DNA of 64,000 nt from an uncultured Mucispirillum sp. (GTDB taxonomy: Bacteria; Chrysiogenota; Deferribacteres; Deferribacterales; Mucispirillaceae), in assembly GCA_944323205.1 (NCBI GenBank), contig CALURO010000004.1, positions 161,008-225,007 of the forward strand, in the 5' to 3' direction. This document shows, piece by piece, positions 1-9,934 of this stretch (its first letter is position 1; the number at the start of each line of letters is the position of its first letter). The translations under genes were made by a program, and so were the position numbers. The notes beneath the pieces were generated by a model. That model did no database searches. It was not told the DNA's origin and saw only the letters and a program-made list of their open reading frames with translations.

Positions 1-2
1 AT

Positions 3-641
3 AAGTATTTGCCAAAAACTAAAGCAAAAATGGCAGAAGCTGATACATTAAAAGCATCTGGCAATGAAGAAGGCAGCAAAAAAGCAGAAAGTGAAGCTGT
101 TGAGATTTTTAAAACTGAAGAAAGTTCTTATAACCAGCAGGTTGATTCTGTAAATGCTCAAAATTCTAGATATGATGAAACCGTTGCTAGAAAGAACAAT
201 ATATCATCTCACCCAGGTGCTGCTAATTCTAGCAAATGGAAACAAATACAAGACAAAGTTGATAAACATTTGGCTAATGCTAAAGTAGCTATAAATGACT
301 GTGATGCTGCAAAAGCTAAGTCAGAGCTTGATGCTGCTAATGTTCTTCTTGCTGAAATGGAACAGCTTTTAGGTATTGGTGGAAGTAAATCTTCTGCGAA
401 TAACTCTGTTTACATAGTTAAAAAAGGTGATAATCTTTGGTATATTGCGGGCAAACAGTATTCTAACCCATTTATGTGGCCTATAATTTACTGGACAAAT
501 CAGCAGCAGATTAAAGATCCGGATTTAATATTCCCTAAACAAGAGTTTACAATAGTGCATGATTCTACTGCTGATGAGAAAGCAAAAGCAGAAAGACTTG
601 CTAAAACAAGAGGTCCTTGGTCCTTATACGATAACAAATAG
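3..641 (+). CDS. LysM-domain protein, 5' end cut by window edge
   Basis: The frame is open to the first base, so the gene begins upstream. A TTG at 9 could start it but has no visible ribosome binding site. The visible part is a charged, Ala/Lys/Glu-rich helical stretch (first ~130 residues, probably coiled coil), then one LysM domain near residues 135-185, recognisable from VKKGDNLWYIA, the NPFMWPIIYWTN stretch and DPDLIFPKQ. LysM binds peptidoglycan glycan strands, so the protein probably sits in the periplasm or outer membrane. The export signal cannot be seen. Function beyond wall binding is unknown. A strong terminator follows at once. Confidence 0.8.
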   Translation, partial: KYLPKTKAKMAEADTLKASGNEEGSKKAESEAVEIFKTEESSYNQQVDSVNAQNSRYDETVARKNNISSHPGAANSSKWKQIQDKVDKHLANAKVAINDCDAAKAKSELDAANVLLAEMEQLLGIGGSKSSANNSVYIVKKGDNLWYIAGKQYSNPFMWPIIYWTNQQQIKDPDLIFPKQEFTIVHDSTADEKAKAERLAKTRGPWSLYDNK

Positions 642-664
642 TAATTGTTATAAATAAAATATAT

Positions 665-695
665 AAGCGACTGCTTTTAGTAGTCGCTTTTTTTT
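665..695 (+). terminator. Intrinsic terminator of the LysM gene
   Basis: AAGCGACT (665-672) pairs with AGTCGCTT (682-689) around a 9-base loop, followed by an unbroken T run to 695. Confidence 0.9.
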
Positions 696-705
696 GCGAG
701 AAAAT

Positions 706-1353
706 ATGCATAGTGATGATGTAATTTATAAAACACCTGAGAATTTTGATATTATTTCTTATATGGATACTGTAGCAGGTGAGCTAAAATCTGGTATTTC
801 TTTATTTAAAAATAAAGATGAAAAAATTATAGCAGTTTTTGGCTCAGCCCGTGCAGAAAATAGTGATAAAGAATATTTAATGGCAGAAGAAACTGGTAGG
901 AAGTTAGTAGAAAATGGTTTTTCAGTAATGACTGGAGGTGGTCCGGGAATAATGGAAGCAGCATTGAAAGGTGCTTTTTTAAATAACGGAAATACATATG
1001 GAGTAAATGTAGTGCTTCCTCATGAGCAGGAAAGCAATAAATATGTAAAAAATGGATATGTCTGTAAACATCTTTTTACAAGGAAAGTTCTGCTTACTAG
1101 AAATGTATGCGGTTATATAATTCTGCCTGGTGGTTTTGGCACTCTTGATGAGCTTTTTGAGGTGCTTACATTAATGAATACTAAAATCCAAAATCATCTA
1201 CCTTTTGTACTTTTAGGTGTAGATTTTTGGTCTGGGCTTTTAGAGTGGATAAAAACCCAGCTTTTATCAAAACACTATATTACAGAAGATGAGATAAATT
1301 GTATATCATTAACTGACAGTATAGATGAAGCAATAAAAATTATAAAAGGCTAG
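706..1353 (+). CDS. LOG-family protein (TIGR00730 type, nucleotide-binding Rossmann fold)
   Basis: The LOG family includes cytokinin riboside 5'-monophosphate phosphoribohydrolases, which release a base from a nucleoside monophosphate; many bacterial members lack a defined substrate. The family signatures are clear: MTGGGPGIMEAA near residue 80 and PGGFGTLDELFE near residue 145, whose Arg/Glu residues form the active site. The length (215 aa) is normal, with an N-terminal extension before the core. I chose the ATG at 706 over a TTG at 694 because 694 lies in the T run of the preceding terminator. It converges on mobB and overlaps it by 4 bases. Substrate is not deducible. Confidence 0.85.
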   Translation: MHSDDVIYKTPENFDIISYMDTVAGELKSGISLFKNKDEKIIAVFGSARAENSDKEYLMAEETGRKLVENGFSVMTGGGPGIMEAALKGAFLNNGNTYGVNVVLPHEQESNKYVKNGYVCKHLFTRKVLLTRNVCGYIILPGGFGTLDELFEVLTLMNTKIQNHLPFVLLGVDFWSGLLEWIKTQLLSKHYITEDEINCISLTDSIDEAIKIIKG

Positions 1354-1853
1354 TTTATATTTTTCATATAATTGATAAGAAAATTGCCTATTTTCTCATA
1401 ATCATTTATATGAAAAATGTTTTTTACATTTTTAAATTCTTCAAAGTTATCAGTTGCTACAGCCACAATATTTTTTTCTATATTATACAAGTTTGGTTTA
1501 TTAATTTCTTTTCTGTATACTAATATTTTTGGTATATTTTCATCTTTAAAGCCTTCACCAATAATAATATCCATTCCTTGAGGTATTTTTTCCATTAATT
1601 CATTAAATGTAAGTCTGTGGCTGCTGTCAGCAATAACAGCATATTTACTGCCTGAAGAAATAGCAATACAATCTGCACCAGCTTTTTTCATACGGTAAGT
1701 ATCCTTTCCTTCTTTATCCATTTCAAAATCGTGGCCGTCATGTTTTAATGCAGCTATTTTATATCCTTTTTCTTTTAAATAAGTTATTACTTTAAGTAAT
1801 AATGTTGTTTTTCCGCTACCGGAATATCCTGCAAATGTAATGTAAGGTGTCAT
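1350..1853 (-). CDS. mobB: Molybdopterin-guanine dinucleotide biosynthesis adaptor MobB
   Basis: MobB is a P-loop GTP-binding adaptor that assists MobA in attaching GMP to molybdopterin, giving the cofactor of periplasmic oxidoreductases such as nitrate reductases. The 167-residue protein starts with the fold's beta strand and P-loop (GYSGSGKTTLL, residues 8-18), followed by the LKHDGHDFEMD segment and IIIGEGFK, both typical of MobB. It is a lone gene on the minus strand with no mobA nearby. It diverges from dinG across a 93-base AT-rich gap that must hold promoters for both. Confidence 0.9.
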   Translation of the reverse strand: MTPYITFAGYSGSGKTTLLLKVITYLKEKGYKIAALKHDGHDFEMDKEGKDTYRMKKAGADCIAISSGSKYAVIADSSHRLTFNELMEKIPQGMDIIIGEGFKDENIPKILVYRKEINKPNLYNIEKNIVAVATDNFEEFKNVKNIFHINDYEKIGNFLINYMKNIN

Positions 1854-1946
1854 ATAATGTCCTATTAATTTATTATATTTGTATAATCGTTATATACATA
1901 TTTAAATTATTATATTATAACATTAAAAGAAAATAAAGGGGACATT

Positions 1947-3755
1947 ATGTCAGTATCGCAGTTTTTTTTGGAAGATAAATATTTAAAGTCTATAATATCA
2001 GGATATATTCACCGTTCTACTCAGGTAGAGATGGCAGAAATAATTGAAAATGCTTTATCAACTTATACAAATACATGTATAGAAGCACCCACTGGTTCTG
2101 GTAAAACAATGGCTTACTTAATACCAGCTCTTTCAGGCAGCAACAGAATTATAATTTCTACAAAAACTAAGCAGCTTATGAATCAGTTATTGTATAAAGA
2201 TATACCTGTTGTGCAGAAAATTGTTGGCAGAAATAAAAGCATACGCTCTTTAAAGGGAAGAAAAAATTATTTTTGTCCATACAGATATTTTAGATTTATT
2301 AATTCAAAAGCTGCATTTTATATAGACGCTGTTTCATGGTTTGAAGAAAATAGCAAATATGGTATTATAATAGAAGCACCGTGGGGCAGGCTTGATAATG
2401 ATGTATGTTCCTTAATGACTGCTGACAGATACCAGTGTATAGGTAGTAAATGTCCATATTATGATGACTGTGCATTTTATATGCAGAAAAGAGAAGCAAA
2501 TGCTGCAGATATTATTGTTACAAACCATTTTCTGCTGCTTTCAGATATTGCTATGAAAAGCAAAGATTCTTTTGGTTCTATTTTTGAATATAGAGATAAT
2601 ATTATATTTGACGAAGCACATTCTGTACCTGATATTTTTTCTCAATATGCAGGTATAGAGTTTGCACTATCATCATTAATGATATTAGTATATGAAAATA
2701 AAGATATTATAACTATTAATAATGTAGATAAAATATATAGAGAATACTTAAAGATAATAGATAAAATAAAAGAACCAAAAGAGCTTTTTGAGCCATTAAG
2801 GAAGGATTTTGATGATTTTATTAAGCTGATTTCTGATATAATTTTATCACTTGATAAAGAAGAAATAAAAGAAGAGTATGGTGCATATCTGCAGTTATAT
2901 AAAGAATTTAATGGTGATAAGAAAGGTATAAGGATAATTGAAAAAACAGTGCAGAAAAATAATACAGTATTAATATTAAAATTTATACCTTTTGAAGCTG
3001 GAGCAGATTTTATATCAGGCTTAAAAGAAGCAGCATTATCTAGTATATTTGTTAGTGCTACATTAAGTTCTGGAGGTAATTTTGAATATTTTTTAAAAGA
3101 AACTGGATTAGATGGCAGCTGCCAGACTTATATACTTAAAAATGTATTTGATTTTCATAATCAGGGAAGGCTTTTTGTGCCTAGTATATCTTCTTTAAAA
3201 GAAAAAGATATAATATATAAAGAACTTATTTCTAATATGCCGGGTTCTGCATTAATTATATGTAATAGTTTAGATAGAATGCAGTATATTGAGCAATTTT
3301 TAAGAAAGTTAAAAATTAATAAAAAAATATACACACAGTCAGATGTGAATATTGGAGAGCTTGATTTTTGTAGTAAAGATATGGTATTAATAGGCAGTGC
3401 AACATTAAGGGAAGGGATAGATATTTCAGGGGGAGGTTTTAAGGCTGTTATTTTAGACCAGCTTCCATTTGAATATCACAAAGATATAGTTCTTCAAAGT
3501 AAAGCTGAACAAATTTCTGAAAATAGTGCAAAGTCTTTTATTGATTTTTTCCTGCCTCGTGCTGTATTATATTTCAAGCAGGCAGTAGGCAGGCTTATCC
3601 GTCATGAAGATGATTATGGCTTGTGGGTAGTGCTTGATGATAGAATTTTAAATAAAAATTATGGAAAGTATTTTTTAGATGTGATAAATAATGTAGAGAT
3701 AATAAAAGATATAGAGAAGGCTCTCTATTTTATAAAGGAGGAAAAGCATGGCTAA
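1947..3755 (+). CDS. dinG: DinG/YoaA-type ATP-dependent DNA helicase (XPD-like, Fe-S)
   Basis: This is a superfamily 2 helicase of the XPD/DinG group, which unwinds 5'-tailed DNA, D-loops and R-loops in repair. Walker A is APTGSGKT (residues 47-54) and the DEAH box starts at residue 222. Between them lie clustered cysteines (NYFCPYR, then DVC..YQC..SKC..DDC) that fit the 4Fe-4S domain of the family. The C-terminal half has the SATLREGID and QAVGRLIRHEDD helicase motifs. There is no N-terminal exonuclease domain, so it resembles YoaA or DinG rather than Firmicutes DinG. RBS AAAGGGGAC precedes the ATG. It overlaps pgi by 8 bases. Confidence 0.9.
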   Translation: MSVSQFFLEDKYLKSIISGYIHRSTQVEMAEIIENALSTYTNTCIEAPTGSGKTMAYLIPALSGSNRIIISTKTKQLMNQLLYKDIPVVQKIVGRNKSIRSLKGRKNYFCPYRYFRFINSKAAFYIDAVSWFEENSKYGIIIEAPWGRLDNDVCSLMTADRYQCIGSKCPYYDDCAFYMQKREANAADIIVTNHFLLLSDIAMKSKDSFGSIFEYRDNIIFDEAHSVPDIFSQYAGIEFALSSLMILVYENKDIITINNVDKIYREYLKIIDKIKEPKELFEPLRKDFDDFIKLISDIILSLDKEEIKEEYGAYLQLYKEFNGDKKGIRIIEKTVQKNNTVLILKFIPFEAGADFISGLKEAALSSIFVSATLSSGGNFEYFLKETGLDGSCQTYILKNVFDFHNQGRLFVPSISSLKEKDIIYKELISNMPGSALIICNSLDRMQYIEQFLRKLKINKKIYTQSDVNIGELDFCSKDMVLIGSATLREGIDISGGGFKAVILDQLPFEYHKDIVLQSKAEQISENSAKSFIDFFLPRAVLYFKQAVGRLIRHEDDYGLWVVLDDRILNKNYGKYFLDVINNVEIIKDIEKALYFIKEEKHG

Positions 3756-5109
3756 ACTGACTTGTGACTACAATTTTGCCGCTTCCAAAAATCTGCTTGG
3801 AGGTATTTCTGAAGAAGACTTACAGGCATATAAGAAAAAGATAGCTCTAGGATATGAGCGTCTTCAAGCTATGGTTGATGATGGAAAAGTAGGGTTTCCC
3901 CATTTACCAAAATATGATACAACTGAGTTAAAAGAGTTTGCAAAAGATGTTAAAACAAATTTTAATGATTTAATAGTTGTTGGTATTGGTGGTTCTGCTT
4001 TAGGAATTGAAGCTGTTGTAAATGCTGTATTACCTTATGGTTACAATGCTATGAGCTATACTGACAGAGGCTGTCTTCCTAGAATATGGGTTGCTGATAA
4101 TGTTGACCCGTCTAAAATTCAGTCAATATTAAAAATATGTGCTCCTGAAGATACTTTAGCTGTTGTTATTTCAAAATCAGGCAATACTGTGGAAACTGCT
4201 GAAAACTATTCTTTAATTCATGAATGGTTTAAATCAAAAGTACAGGATTTAAAAAAACATATTGTTGTAGTAACTGACCCAAATAAAGGTCCTTTGAGAG
4301 AATATGCTGATAAAAATAACCTGAAAAGTTTTCCAATAGAAGCATCTGTTGGTGGTAGATTTTCTGTAATGAGCCCTGTAGGACTTGTACCTGCTGCATT
4401 TTTAGGTATAGATATTGATAAAATATTAGCTGGTGCTGCAAGTATAACAGAAGAAGGTATGGAGCAGGTTATGACACTTGCTGCAATATATTTATATTTT
4501 ATGGATAAAGGTAAAAGTATAAATGTTTTAATGCCATACAGTTCAAGACTTGATAAGTTTGCAGAGTGGTTTTGTCAGCTTTGGGGTGAAAGCCTTGGTA
4601 AAAAATATACAATGGACGGCAAAGAAATCACTTTTGGCACAACTCCAGTTAGAACTGTTGGTGCAATAGACCAGCATTCACAGATACAGCTTTTTAGAGA
4701 AGGTCCGCTTGATAAAGTGGTCACTTTTATAGGCCTTGAAACTCATGATAATGATGTTAGTGTTAAAGGTGATTTTTATGAAGCATTCAGCTATTTAAAT
4801 GGACTTCATTTAGGAAAACTTTTAAATTCTGAATTAAAAGCTACAGAAGCAGCACTTCTTACATCTAAAGTGCCTTCATTAAAAATAGGCATCAATATTC
4901 TTGATGAATACAGTTTAGGACAGTTATTTATGCTGTTTCAATATATTGTTCCTATTATTGGTTTATCAGTTAATATTAACCCATTTGACCAGCCGGGCGT
5001 TGAAGAAGCGAAAGAATATGCTTATGGAATGATGAATAGAGCAGGTTTTGAAGCCAAAAAAGCACAATTTGAGGAAATATACAAAAAAGAAGATGCATTC
5101 ATCATATAA
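3748..5109 (+). CDS. pgi: Glucose-6-phosphate isomerase
   Basis: Pgi interconverts glucose-6-phosphate and fructose-6-phosphate in glycolysis and gluconeogenesis. The 453-residue protein is of the short bacterial type. It has the sugar-binding SIS motifs VGIGGSALG and VVISKSGNTVETAENY, the GGRFSVMSPVGL segment, the family signature WGESLGKK with its catalytic Glu, and QHSQIQLFREGP. A strong RBS (AAGGAGG) sits inside the end of dinG, and the two reading frames overlap, so they are probably translationally coupled. Together with pfkA at the other end of the window it supports a working upper glycolytic pathway. Confidence 0.95.
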   Translation: MAKLTCDYNFAASKNLLGGISEEDLQAYKKKIALGYERLQAMVDDGKVGFPHLPKYDTTELKEFAKDVKTNFNDLIVVGIGGSALGIEAVVNAVLPYGYNAMSYTDRGCLPRIWVADNVDPSKIQSILKICAPEDTLAVVISKSGNTVETAENYSLIHEWFKSKVQDLKKHIVVVTDPNKGPLREYADKNNLKSFPIEASVGGRFSVMSPVGLVPAAFLGIDIDKILAGAASITEEGMEQVMTLAAIYLYFMDKGKSINVLMPYSSRLDKFAEWFCQLWGESLGKKYTMDGKEITFGTTPVRTVGAIDQHSQIQLFREGPLDKVVTFIGLETHDNDVSVKGDFYEAFSYLNGLHLGKLLNSELKATEAALLTSKVPSLKIGINILDEYSLGQLFMLFQYIVPIIGLSVNINPFDQPGVEEAKEYAYGMMNRAGFEAKKAQFEEIYKKEDAFII

Positions 5110-6322
5110 TGATATATTGTTTCAAGAGTTAAAAAAATACAGAGATAAAAAAATCCTTGTCGCTTTTTCTGGCGGCAAGGATTCTCTTATGCTGCTTGAC
5201 TTTATTAATAAAGAAAGAGAGAGTTTGAATATTTATGCTGGTGCATGTCATATAAACCATGGTTTAAGGCATACTGCAAAAAGAGATGAAGATTTCTGCA
5301 GATTATACTGTATAAAAAATAATATAGATTTTTATATACATAATATTTCTGAGGAATTAAAAAATGATAAAAGTGGTGGAGTAGAATCATCTGCCAGAAA
5401 ATACAGATACAAATATCTTTTGCAGATGGTAAAGGAACATAATTATGATTTTTTATTCACAGCACATACTTATTCTGATGATATAGAAAGTTTTTTTGTT
5501 GATTTATATACTGGTGCATCTTTATTTACATTAGGTGGTATAATGTATGAACATAATAAAATTATACGCCCTATGCTTAACATTACAACAGAAATGGTTA
5601 ATGATTATATTTATAAAAATCAATTAGTGCCAGTGTTTGATGAAACAAATAACGATATAAAATATGTTCGCAATAGAATAAGGCATAAATTAATACCTGT
5701 TTTATATGGCTGTGGTAATGAATTTGAAAAATCAGTTATTAAACTTCAGAAAGAATCAAAAAGACTTAATGAATATTTATATAAAAAGGTAAAAAATGTT
5801 ATTTTAAAACAAGATGATATTATTATTTTAAAAAGATACAGCTTTATAGAGCTTGAAGAGATGGAAAAAGAATACCTGCTTGGGAAAGTTTTTTCTTTAT
5901 TTTTCAGGGTTTCAAAAAGCATATTATATGAAGTTTTATCTTTTTTGAATAATCATGATTCAAAAAGGCTTGATTTGCCAAATGGTTATGTGATAGAACA
6001 GTCATATAATTCTATAAAGATATTTAAAAAAATACTTGTTAATGACTATTTTTACAGCAAACCTGCAGGTGTTTCTTTATTTAAAACTGATGATTTTCAG
6101 ATAGAATTTTTAAATAACTTAAAAGATAAAGGCTTAATTATTAGAAACAGACAGAAAGGCGATAAATTAGGCAGAAAAAAATTGAAAGATTTATTTATTG
6201 ATAAGCATATAGAGCTTTTTGAAAGAGACAGGGCAGTAATAATCGAAGAAGATAATGTTATTATTTGGGCTGAATATATTAGTAAAGATAATAATATAAT
6301 ATTTAAAAGGTATGGTATATAA
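5093..6322 (+). CDS. tilS: tRNA(Ile)-lysidine synthase
   Basis: TilS ligates lysine to C34 of the CAU-anticodon tRNA-Ile using ATP, so that it reads AUA codons, which matters in an AT-rich genome. The PP-loop ATPase motif FSGGKDSLM lies near residues 26-34, followed by HINHGLRHTAKRDEDFC and FTAHTYSDDIESF, then the substrate-binding helices and a C-terminal TilS domain ending NNIIFKRYGI. I start it at the ATG at 5093 (17-bp overlap with pgi). An upstream in-frame TTG at 5048 would only add a Lys-rich tail and deepen the overlap to 62 bp. It is followed directly by hpt, as in many bacteria. Confidence 0.92.
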   Translation: MHSSYNDILFQELKKYRDKKILVAFSGGKDSLMLLDFINKERESLNIYAGACHINHGLRHTAKRDEDFCRLYCIKNNIDFYIHNISEELKNDKSGGVESSARKYRYKYLLQMVKEHNYDFLFTAHTYSDDIESFFVDLYTGASLFTLGGIMYEHNKIIRPMLNITTEMVNDYIYKNQLVPVFDETNNDIKYVRNRIRHKLIPVLYGCGNEFEKSVIKLQKESKRLNEYLYKKVKNVILKQDDIIILKRYSFIELEEMEKEYLLGKVFSLFFRVSKSILYEVLSFLNNHDSKRLDLPNGYVIEQSYNSIKIFKKILVNDYFYSKPAGVSLFKTDDFQIEFLNNLKDKGLIIRNRQKGDKLGRKKLKDLFIDKHIELFERDRAVIIEEDNVIIWAEYISKDNNIIFKRYGI

Positions 6323-6323
6323 T

Positions 6324-6842
6324 ATGCACAAAAGGGAAGAATTAATATCTGAAAAAGATATTGCAGATAAAGTTGCTGAACTTGGCGCATTAATATCTCA
6401 TGATTTTGAAGGTCATGATTTAACAGTTGTATCAGTATTAAAAGGCAGCTTTATTTTTACTGCCGATTTAGTCCGCAGTATTAGTATTCCTGTTGAAGTA
6501 GCTTTTCTTGCAGCTTCCAGCTATGGTGCATCTACAGAATCAAGTGGTGAGTTAAAAATAAGATATGATATTGATATACCAATAGAAGATAAAACAGTTC
6601 TTCTTGTGGAAGATATAGTAGATACTGGGCTTACAATAAGTCGTTTGAAAGATTATTTATATGAAAAAGGGGCAAAATGTGTAAAAATTTGCACAATATT
6701 TGATAAACCAGATAGACGAAAAATTCAAGTAGATGTAGACTATTGTGGTTTTGTTATTCCTAATGAATTTGTTATAGGATATGGGCTTGATTATAATAAT
6801 AAATATAGAAATTTAAAAAATCTTTGTAAAATTACCATATAA
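6324..6842 (+). CDS. hpt: Hypoxanthine phosphoribosyltransferase
   Basis: Hpt salvages hypoxanthine (and usually guanine) to IMP/GMP with PRPP. The PRPP-binding signature VLLVEDIVDTGLT and the flexible-loop region AASSYGASTESSGELKI are both present, and the 172-residue length is normal. Two starts compete: ATG 6312, one base after AAAAGG and inside tilS, and ATG 6324, right after the tilS stop and 13 bases from the same purine run. I prefer 6324 because 6312 leaves no room for ribosome binding. The tilS-hpt-ftsH order is a classic bacterial cluster. Confidence 0.92.
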   Translation: MHKREELISEKDIADKVAELGALISHDFEGHDLTVVSVLKGSFIFTADLVRSISIPVEVAFLAASSYGASTESSGELKIRYDIDIPIEDKTVLLVEDIVDTGLTISRLKDYLYEKGAKCVKICTIFDKPDRRKIQVDVDYCGFVIPNEFVIGYGLDYNNKYRNLKNLCKITI

Positions 6843-6856
6843 TATTTGGAGGATAA

Positions 6857-8731
6857 ATGAATAGTGGTATTTATAAAAATCTTGCACTTTGGCTTGTAAT
6901 TGCTTTAATGATGGTGCTTGTATTCAACCTTTTTAACACTAATACTCAGGCACATCAAAAAGTTACTTACACTGAGTTTTTAGACAGCGTTGCAAAAGAG
7001 CAGGTTAAAAAAGTAACTATAAAAGAAAATAAAATAACTGGTGAGTATAAAGATAATAATACCCGTTTTGAAACTTATGCACCTAGTGATAATAATTTGA
7101 TTTCAGAGCTTAGAGAGTATAATGTAGGTATTGAAGCAACCCCACCAGATACTACCCCTTGGTATATGCAGCTGCTTATTTCATGGCTCCCTATTATTCT
7201 GCTTATAGCTATATGGATATTTTTTATGAGGCAGATGCAGGGTGGCAGCGGTTCAAAAGCGTTTTCTTTTGGTAAAAGCAGAGCAAAACTTTTAAATCAG
7301 GATAATTTGAAAGTTACTTTTAAAGATGTAGCAGGTATTGAAGAAGCAAAAGAAGAGTTAACTGAAATTGTAGAGTTTTTAAAAGATCCTGCAAAATTTC
7401 AAAAATTAGGGGGTAGAATACCTAAAGGTGTGCTTTTAGTTGGTCCTCCGGGAACTGGTAAAACTTTACTTGCAAAAGCAGTAGCTGGTGAAGCTGGTGT
7501 ACCGTTTTATTCTATAAGTGGCTCAGATTTTGTGGAAATGTTTGTGGGTGTTGGTGCTGCCCGTATTAGAGATTTATTTGAGCAGGGCAAAAAAAATGCT
7601 CCATGTATTATATTTATGGACGAAATTGATGCTGTTGGACGCCATAGAGGTGCAGGTCTTGGGGGTGGACATGATGAGAGAGAGCAGACATTAAATGCTC
7701 TGCTTGTTGAAATGGACGGTTTTGATTCAAATGAAGGTGTTATTTTAATAGCTGCTACAAACAGGCCCGATGTATTAGACCCTGCATTACTCCGTCCTGG
7801 TCGTTTTGACAGACAAGTTGTTGTTCCTCGCCCAGATTTAAAAGGCAGACTGCAGATATTAAAAGTGCATGCTGCTAAAATAAAAATGGCACCTTCTGTA
7901 GATTTAGAAATTATTGCAAAAGGTACTCCTGGTTTTTCTGGTGCAGATTTAGCAAACCTTATGAATGAATCTGCTTTGCTTGCTGCAAGAGCTAATAAAA
8001 ATGAGGTAGACATATCAGATATTGAGTCTGCAAAAGACAGAGTAATAATGGGTGCAGAAAGACGCAGTATGGTAATACCAGAAAAAGATAAAAAAGTTAC
8101 AGCCTTCCATGAAGCAGGTCATACAATTGTTGCTATTATGACAAAAGGTGCAGACCCTGTACATAAAGTTTCTATTATCCCTAGAGGTATGGCATTAGGT
8201 GTTACTATGCAGCTGCCTAGTGATGACAGGTATAATGAAACAAAAGACCATCTTTTAGGTATGATTAGAGTTATGCTTGGCGGTAGAATTGCAGAAGAAG
8301 TAGTTTTCAATTCTATGTCTACTGGTGCAAGTAACGATATTGAAAGACTTACATCTATTGCAAGAAAAATGGTTATGAGCTGGGGTATGAGTGAAAAACT
8401 TGGTACTATATCATTTGGTAAAAGAGATGAAGCTATATTTTTAGGAAAAGAAATTTCAAGCCAGAAAGATTATAGTGAAAAAACTGCTGAATTAATAGAT
8501 GATGAAGTTGAGCATATTATTACTACATGCTACAGCGAGGCAAGAAAAATAATAGAAGATAATAGACTTCTTTTAGATAAAACTGCAGAAGCTCTGCTTG
8601 AAAAAGAAACTATTGAAACTCCAGAATTAAAAGAGCTTGTAAAAGAATATGCAGCAGATGGATATAAAGATAATATGTTCTCTGAAAAAGAGCAGGAAGA
8701 AAAAGAAGAAACTAAAAATGAAAATAATTAA
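6857..8731 (+). CDS. ftsH: ATP-dependent zinc metalloprotease FtsH
   Basis: FtsH is a membrane-anchored AAA+ protease that degrades misfolded membrane proteins and regulatory proteins. There are two N-terminal transmembrane segments (about residues 7-26 and 104-124) flanking a small periplasmic domain. The AAA module has Walker A GPPGTGKT at residues 196-203, Walker [13 protein letters not shown] and the second region of homology. The zinc protease motif HEAGH starts at residue 418. The tail is Glu/Lys-rich. Length (624 aa) is normal. RBS TTTGGAGG precedes the ATG. In LPS-bearing bacteria FtsH often controls LpxC turnover, which would fit the LPS genes downstream, but this is inference. Confidence 0.97.
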   Translation: MNSGIYKNLALWLVIALMMVLVFNLFNTNTQAHQKVTYTEFLDSVAKEQVKKVTIKENKITGEYKDNNTRFETYAPSDNNLISELREYNVGIEATPPDTTPWYMQLLISWLPIILLIAIWIFFMRQMQGGSGSKAFSFGKSRAKLLNQDNLKVTFKDVAGIEEAKEELTEIVEFLKDPAKFQKLGGRIPKGVLLVGPPGTGKTLLAKAVAGEAGVPFYSISGSDFVEMFVGVGAARIRDLFEQGKKNAPCIIFMDEIDAVGRHRGAGLGGGHDEREQTLNALLVEMDGFDSNEGVILIAATNRPDVLDPALLRPGRFDRQVVVPRPDLKGRLQILKVHAAKIKMAPSVDLEIIAKGTPGFSGADLANLMNESALLAARANKNEVDISDIESAKDRVIMGAERRSMVIPEKDKKVTAFHEAGHTIVAIMTKGADPVHKVSIIPRGMALGVTMQLPSDDRYNETKDHLLGMIRVMLGGRIAEEVVFNSMSTGASNDIERLTSIARKMVMSWGMSEKLGTISFGKRDEAIFLGKEISSQKDYSEKTAELIDDEVEHIITTCYSEARKIIEDNRLLLDKTAEALLEKETIETPELKELVKEYAADGYKDNMFSEKEQEEKEETKNENN

Positions 8732-8746
8732 TTTGGAAGAGTTTAT

Positions 8747-9934
8747 ATGAAGTTTTATAAACTGACACCTGAGTATGATAGAATAAAGCAGGAATTGATA
8801 CGCATTGGTGTAGATGATTATGCTTTAAATATGGTAAAAAAAGGTGTCAGTTTAAATATTTTAGTGCGGGACATAAAAGCTCCTGCTGCTAATATATTAA
8901 AACAGGAAGCTATTGCTTCTGGAATGGAGGCGGCAGTTAAAAGGGGAGCAGTTTCCTGTTCAATTGATAAAACAGATGTACTTTTAATGGGTAATGCTGC
9001 AACCTTTGCAAGACTTATTAAAAGACTTTCTGTGCAGGTTTTTGGATTAAAAGAGTTAGGGAAAGAATTAAGTCTTTTTTTAAAAAGCAAAGAAAGTAAA
9101 AATATTACATATCATAAAGGCGTAATAGATATATCTAAACCATTATGTATGGGTATTTTAAATACCACACCAGATTCTTTTAGTGATGGCAGTATGTATA
9201 TGACAGAAGATGCAGTTGCAGCAAGAGTTGATGAAATGGCAGAAGCTGGTGTAGATATTATTGATATAGGCGGTATGTCATCAAGGCCTTTTTCAGAAAG
9301 TATCAGCAGTGATGAAGAGATAAAAAGAATAAAATTTGCTCTTGATTACATTAAACAATATGATATGATAGTATCAGTGGATACTAATAACTATAAAACA
9401 GCAGAGTATGTATTAAATAAAGGGGCAGATATTATCAACGATATATCAGGTATGACTGATGATAATATGGTTTTAATATGTGGACAGGCAAAATGTGCAG
9501 TATGTATTATGCATATGCAGGGCAGTCCGAAAGATATGCAGACTAATGCTAATACTGAATATAATAATATTATATATGATATTCATGATTTTTTTACAAA
9601 AAGTATAGATAAGTGTCTTCATGCAGGTATTGATTATTCATCAATAATACTTGATGTGGGCTTTGGTTTTGGAAAAACTGTTGAGCAGAACTATATTTTA
9701 TTAAAATATTTAAAAGAATTTAAATCTTTTAATCTGCCGCTGCTTGCAGGTATTTCTCGCAAGTCTATGATTGGAGCTGTTGTTAATAAAGATGTTAATA
9801 ACAGACTTGCTGGTACTGTTTGTGCAAATACTGCAGCCATTTTAAATGGTGCAGATATTATACGAGTTCATGATATTAAAGAAGGTATTGATACAGTAAA
9901 GATTGCTGATTATATTTTAAAGGCGCATATATGA
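8747..9934 (+). CDS. folP: Dihydropteroate synthase with N-terminal extension
   Basis: DHPS condenses p-aminobenzoate with dihydropterin pyrophosphate in folate synthesis. The TIM-barrel domain occupies about residues 128-395, with signatures MGILNTTPDSFSDGS, VDIIDIGGMSSRP and GISRKSMIG. About 125 residues precede it, more than in E. coli FolP (282 aa). This leader is not a recognised folate enzyme such as HPPK; extended DHPS forms exist in several anaerobic lineages, but the role of the extension is unknown to me. The gene ends with a 4-base overlap with cdaA. Confidence 0.92.
   Translation: MKFYKLTPEYDRIKQELIRIGVDDYALNMVKKGVSLNILVRDIKAPAANILKQEAIASGMEAAVKRGAVSCSIDKTDVLLMGNAATFARLIKRLSVQVFGLKELGKELSLFLKSKESKNITYHKGVIDISKPLCMGILNTTPDSFSDGSMYMTEDAVAARVDEMAEAGVDIIDIGGMSSRPFSESISSDEEIKRIKFALDYIKQYDMIVSVDTNNYKTAEYVLNKGADIINDISGMTDDNMVLICGQAKCAVCIMHMQGSPKDMQTNANTEYNNIIYDIHDFFTKSIDKCLHAGIDYSSIILDVGFGFGKTVEQNYILLKYLKEFKSFNLPLLAGISRKSMIGAVVNKDVNNRLAGTVCANTAAILNGADIIRVHDIKEGIDTVKIADYILKAHI

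Noticed and set aside
694..705. TTG 694 as start of the LOG-family gene.
   Set aside because: It lies in the T run of the preceding terminator.
5048..5092. Longer tilS start at TTG 5048.
   Set aside because: It would extend the overlap with pgi to 62 bases and add a Lys-rich tail with no family match; ATG 5093 is simpler.
7507..8013. 168-codon open frame on the minus strand inside ftsH.
   Set aside because: It is a shadow of the conserved AAA domain, with no ribosome site and no recognisable protein. Similar minus-strand frames inside glmM, rny, folP and pfkA were dropped for the same reason.
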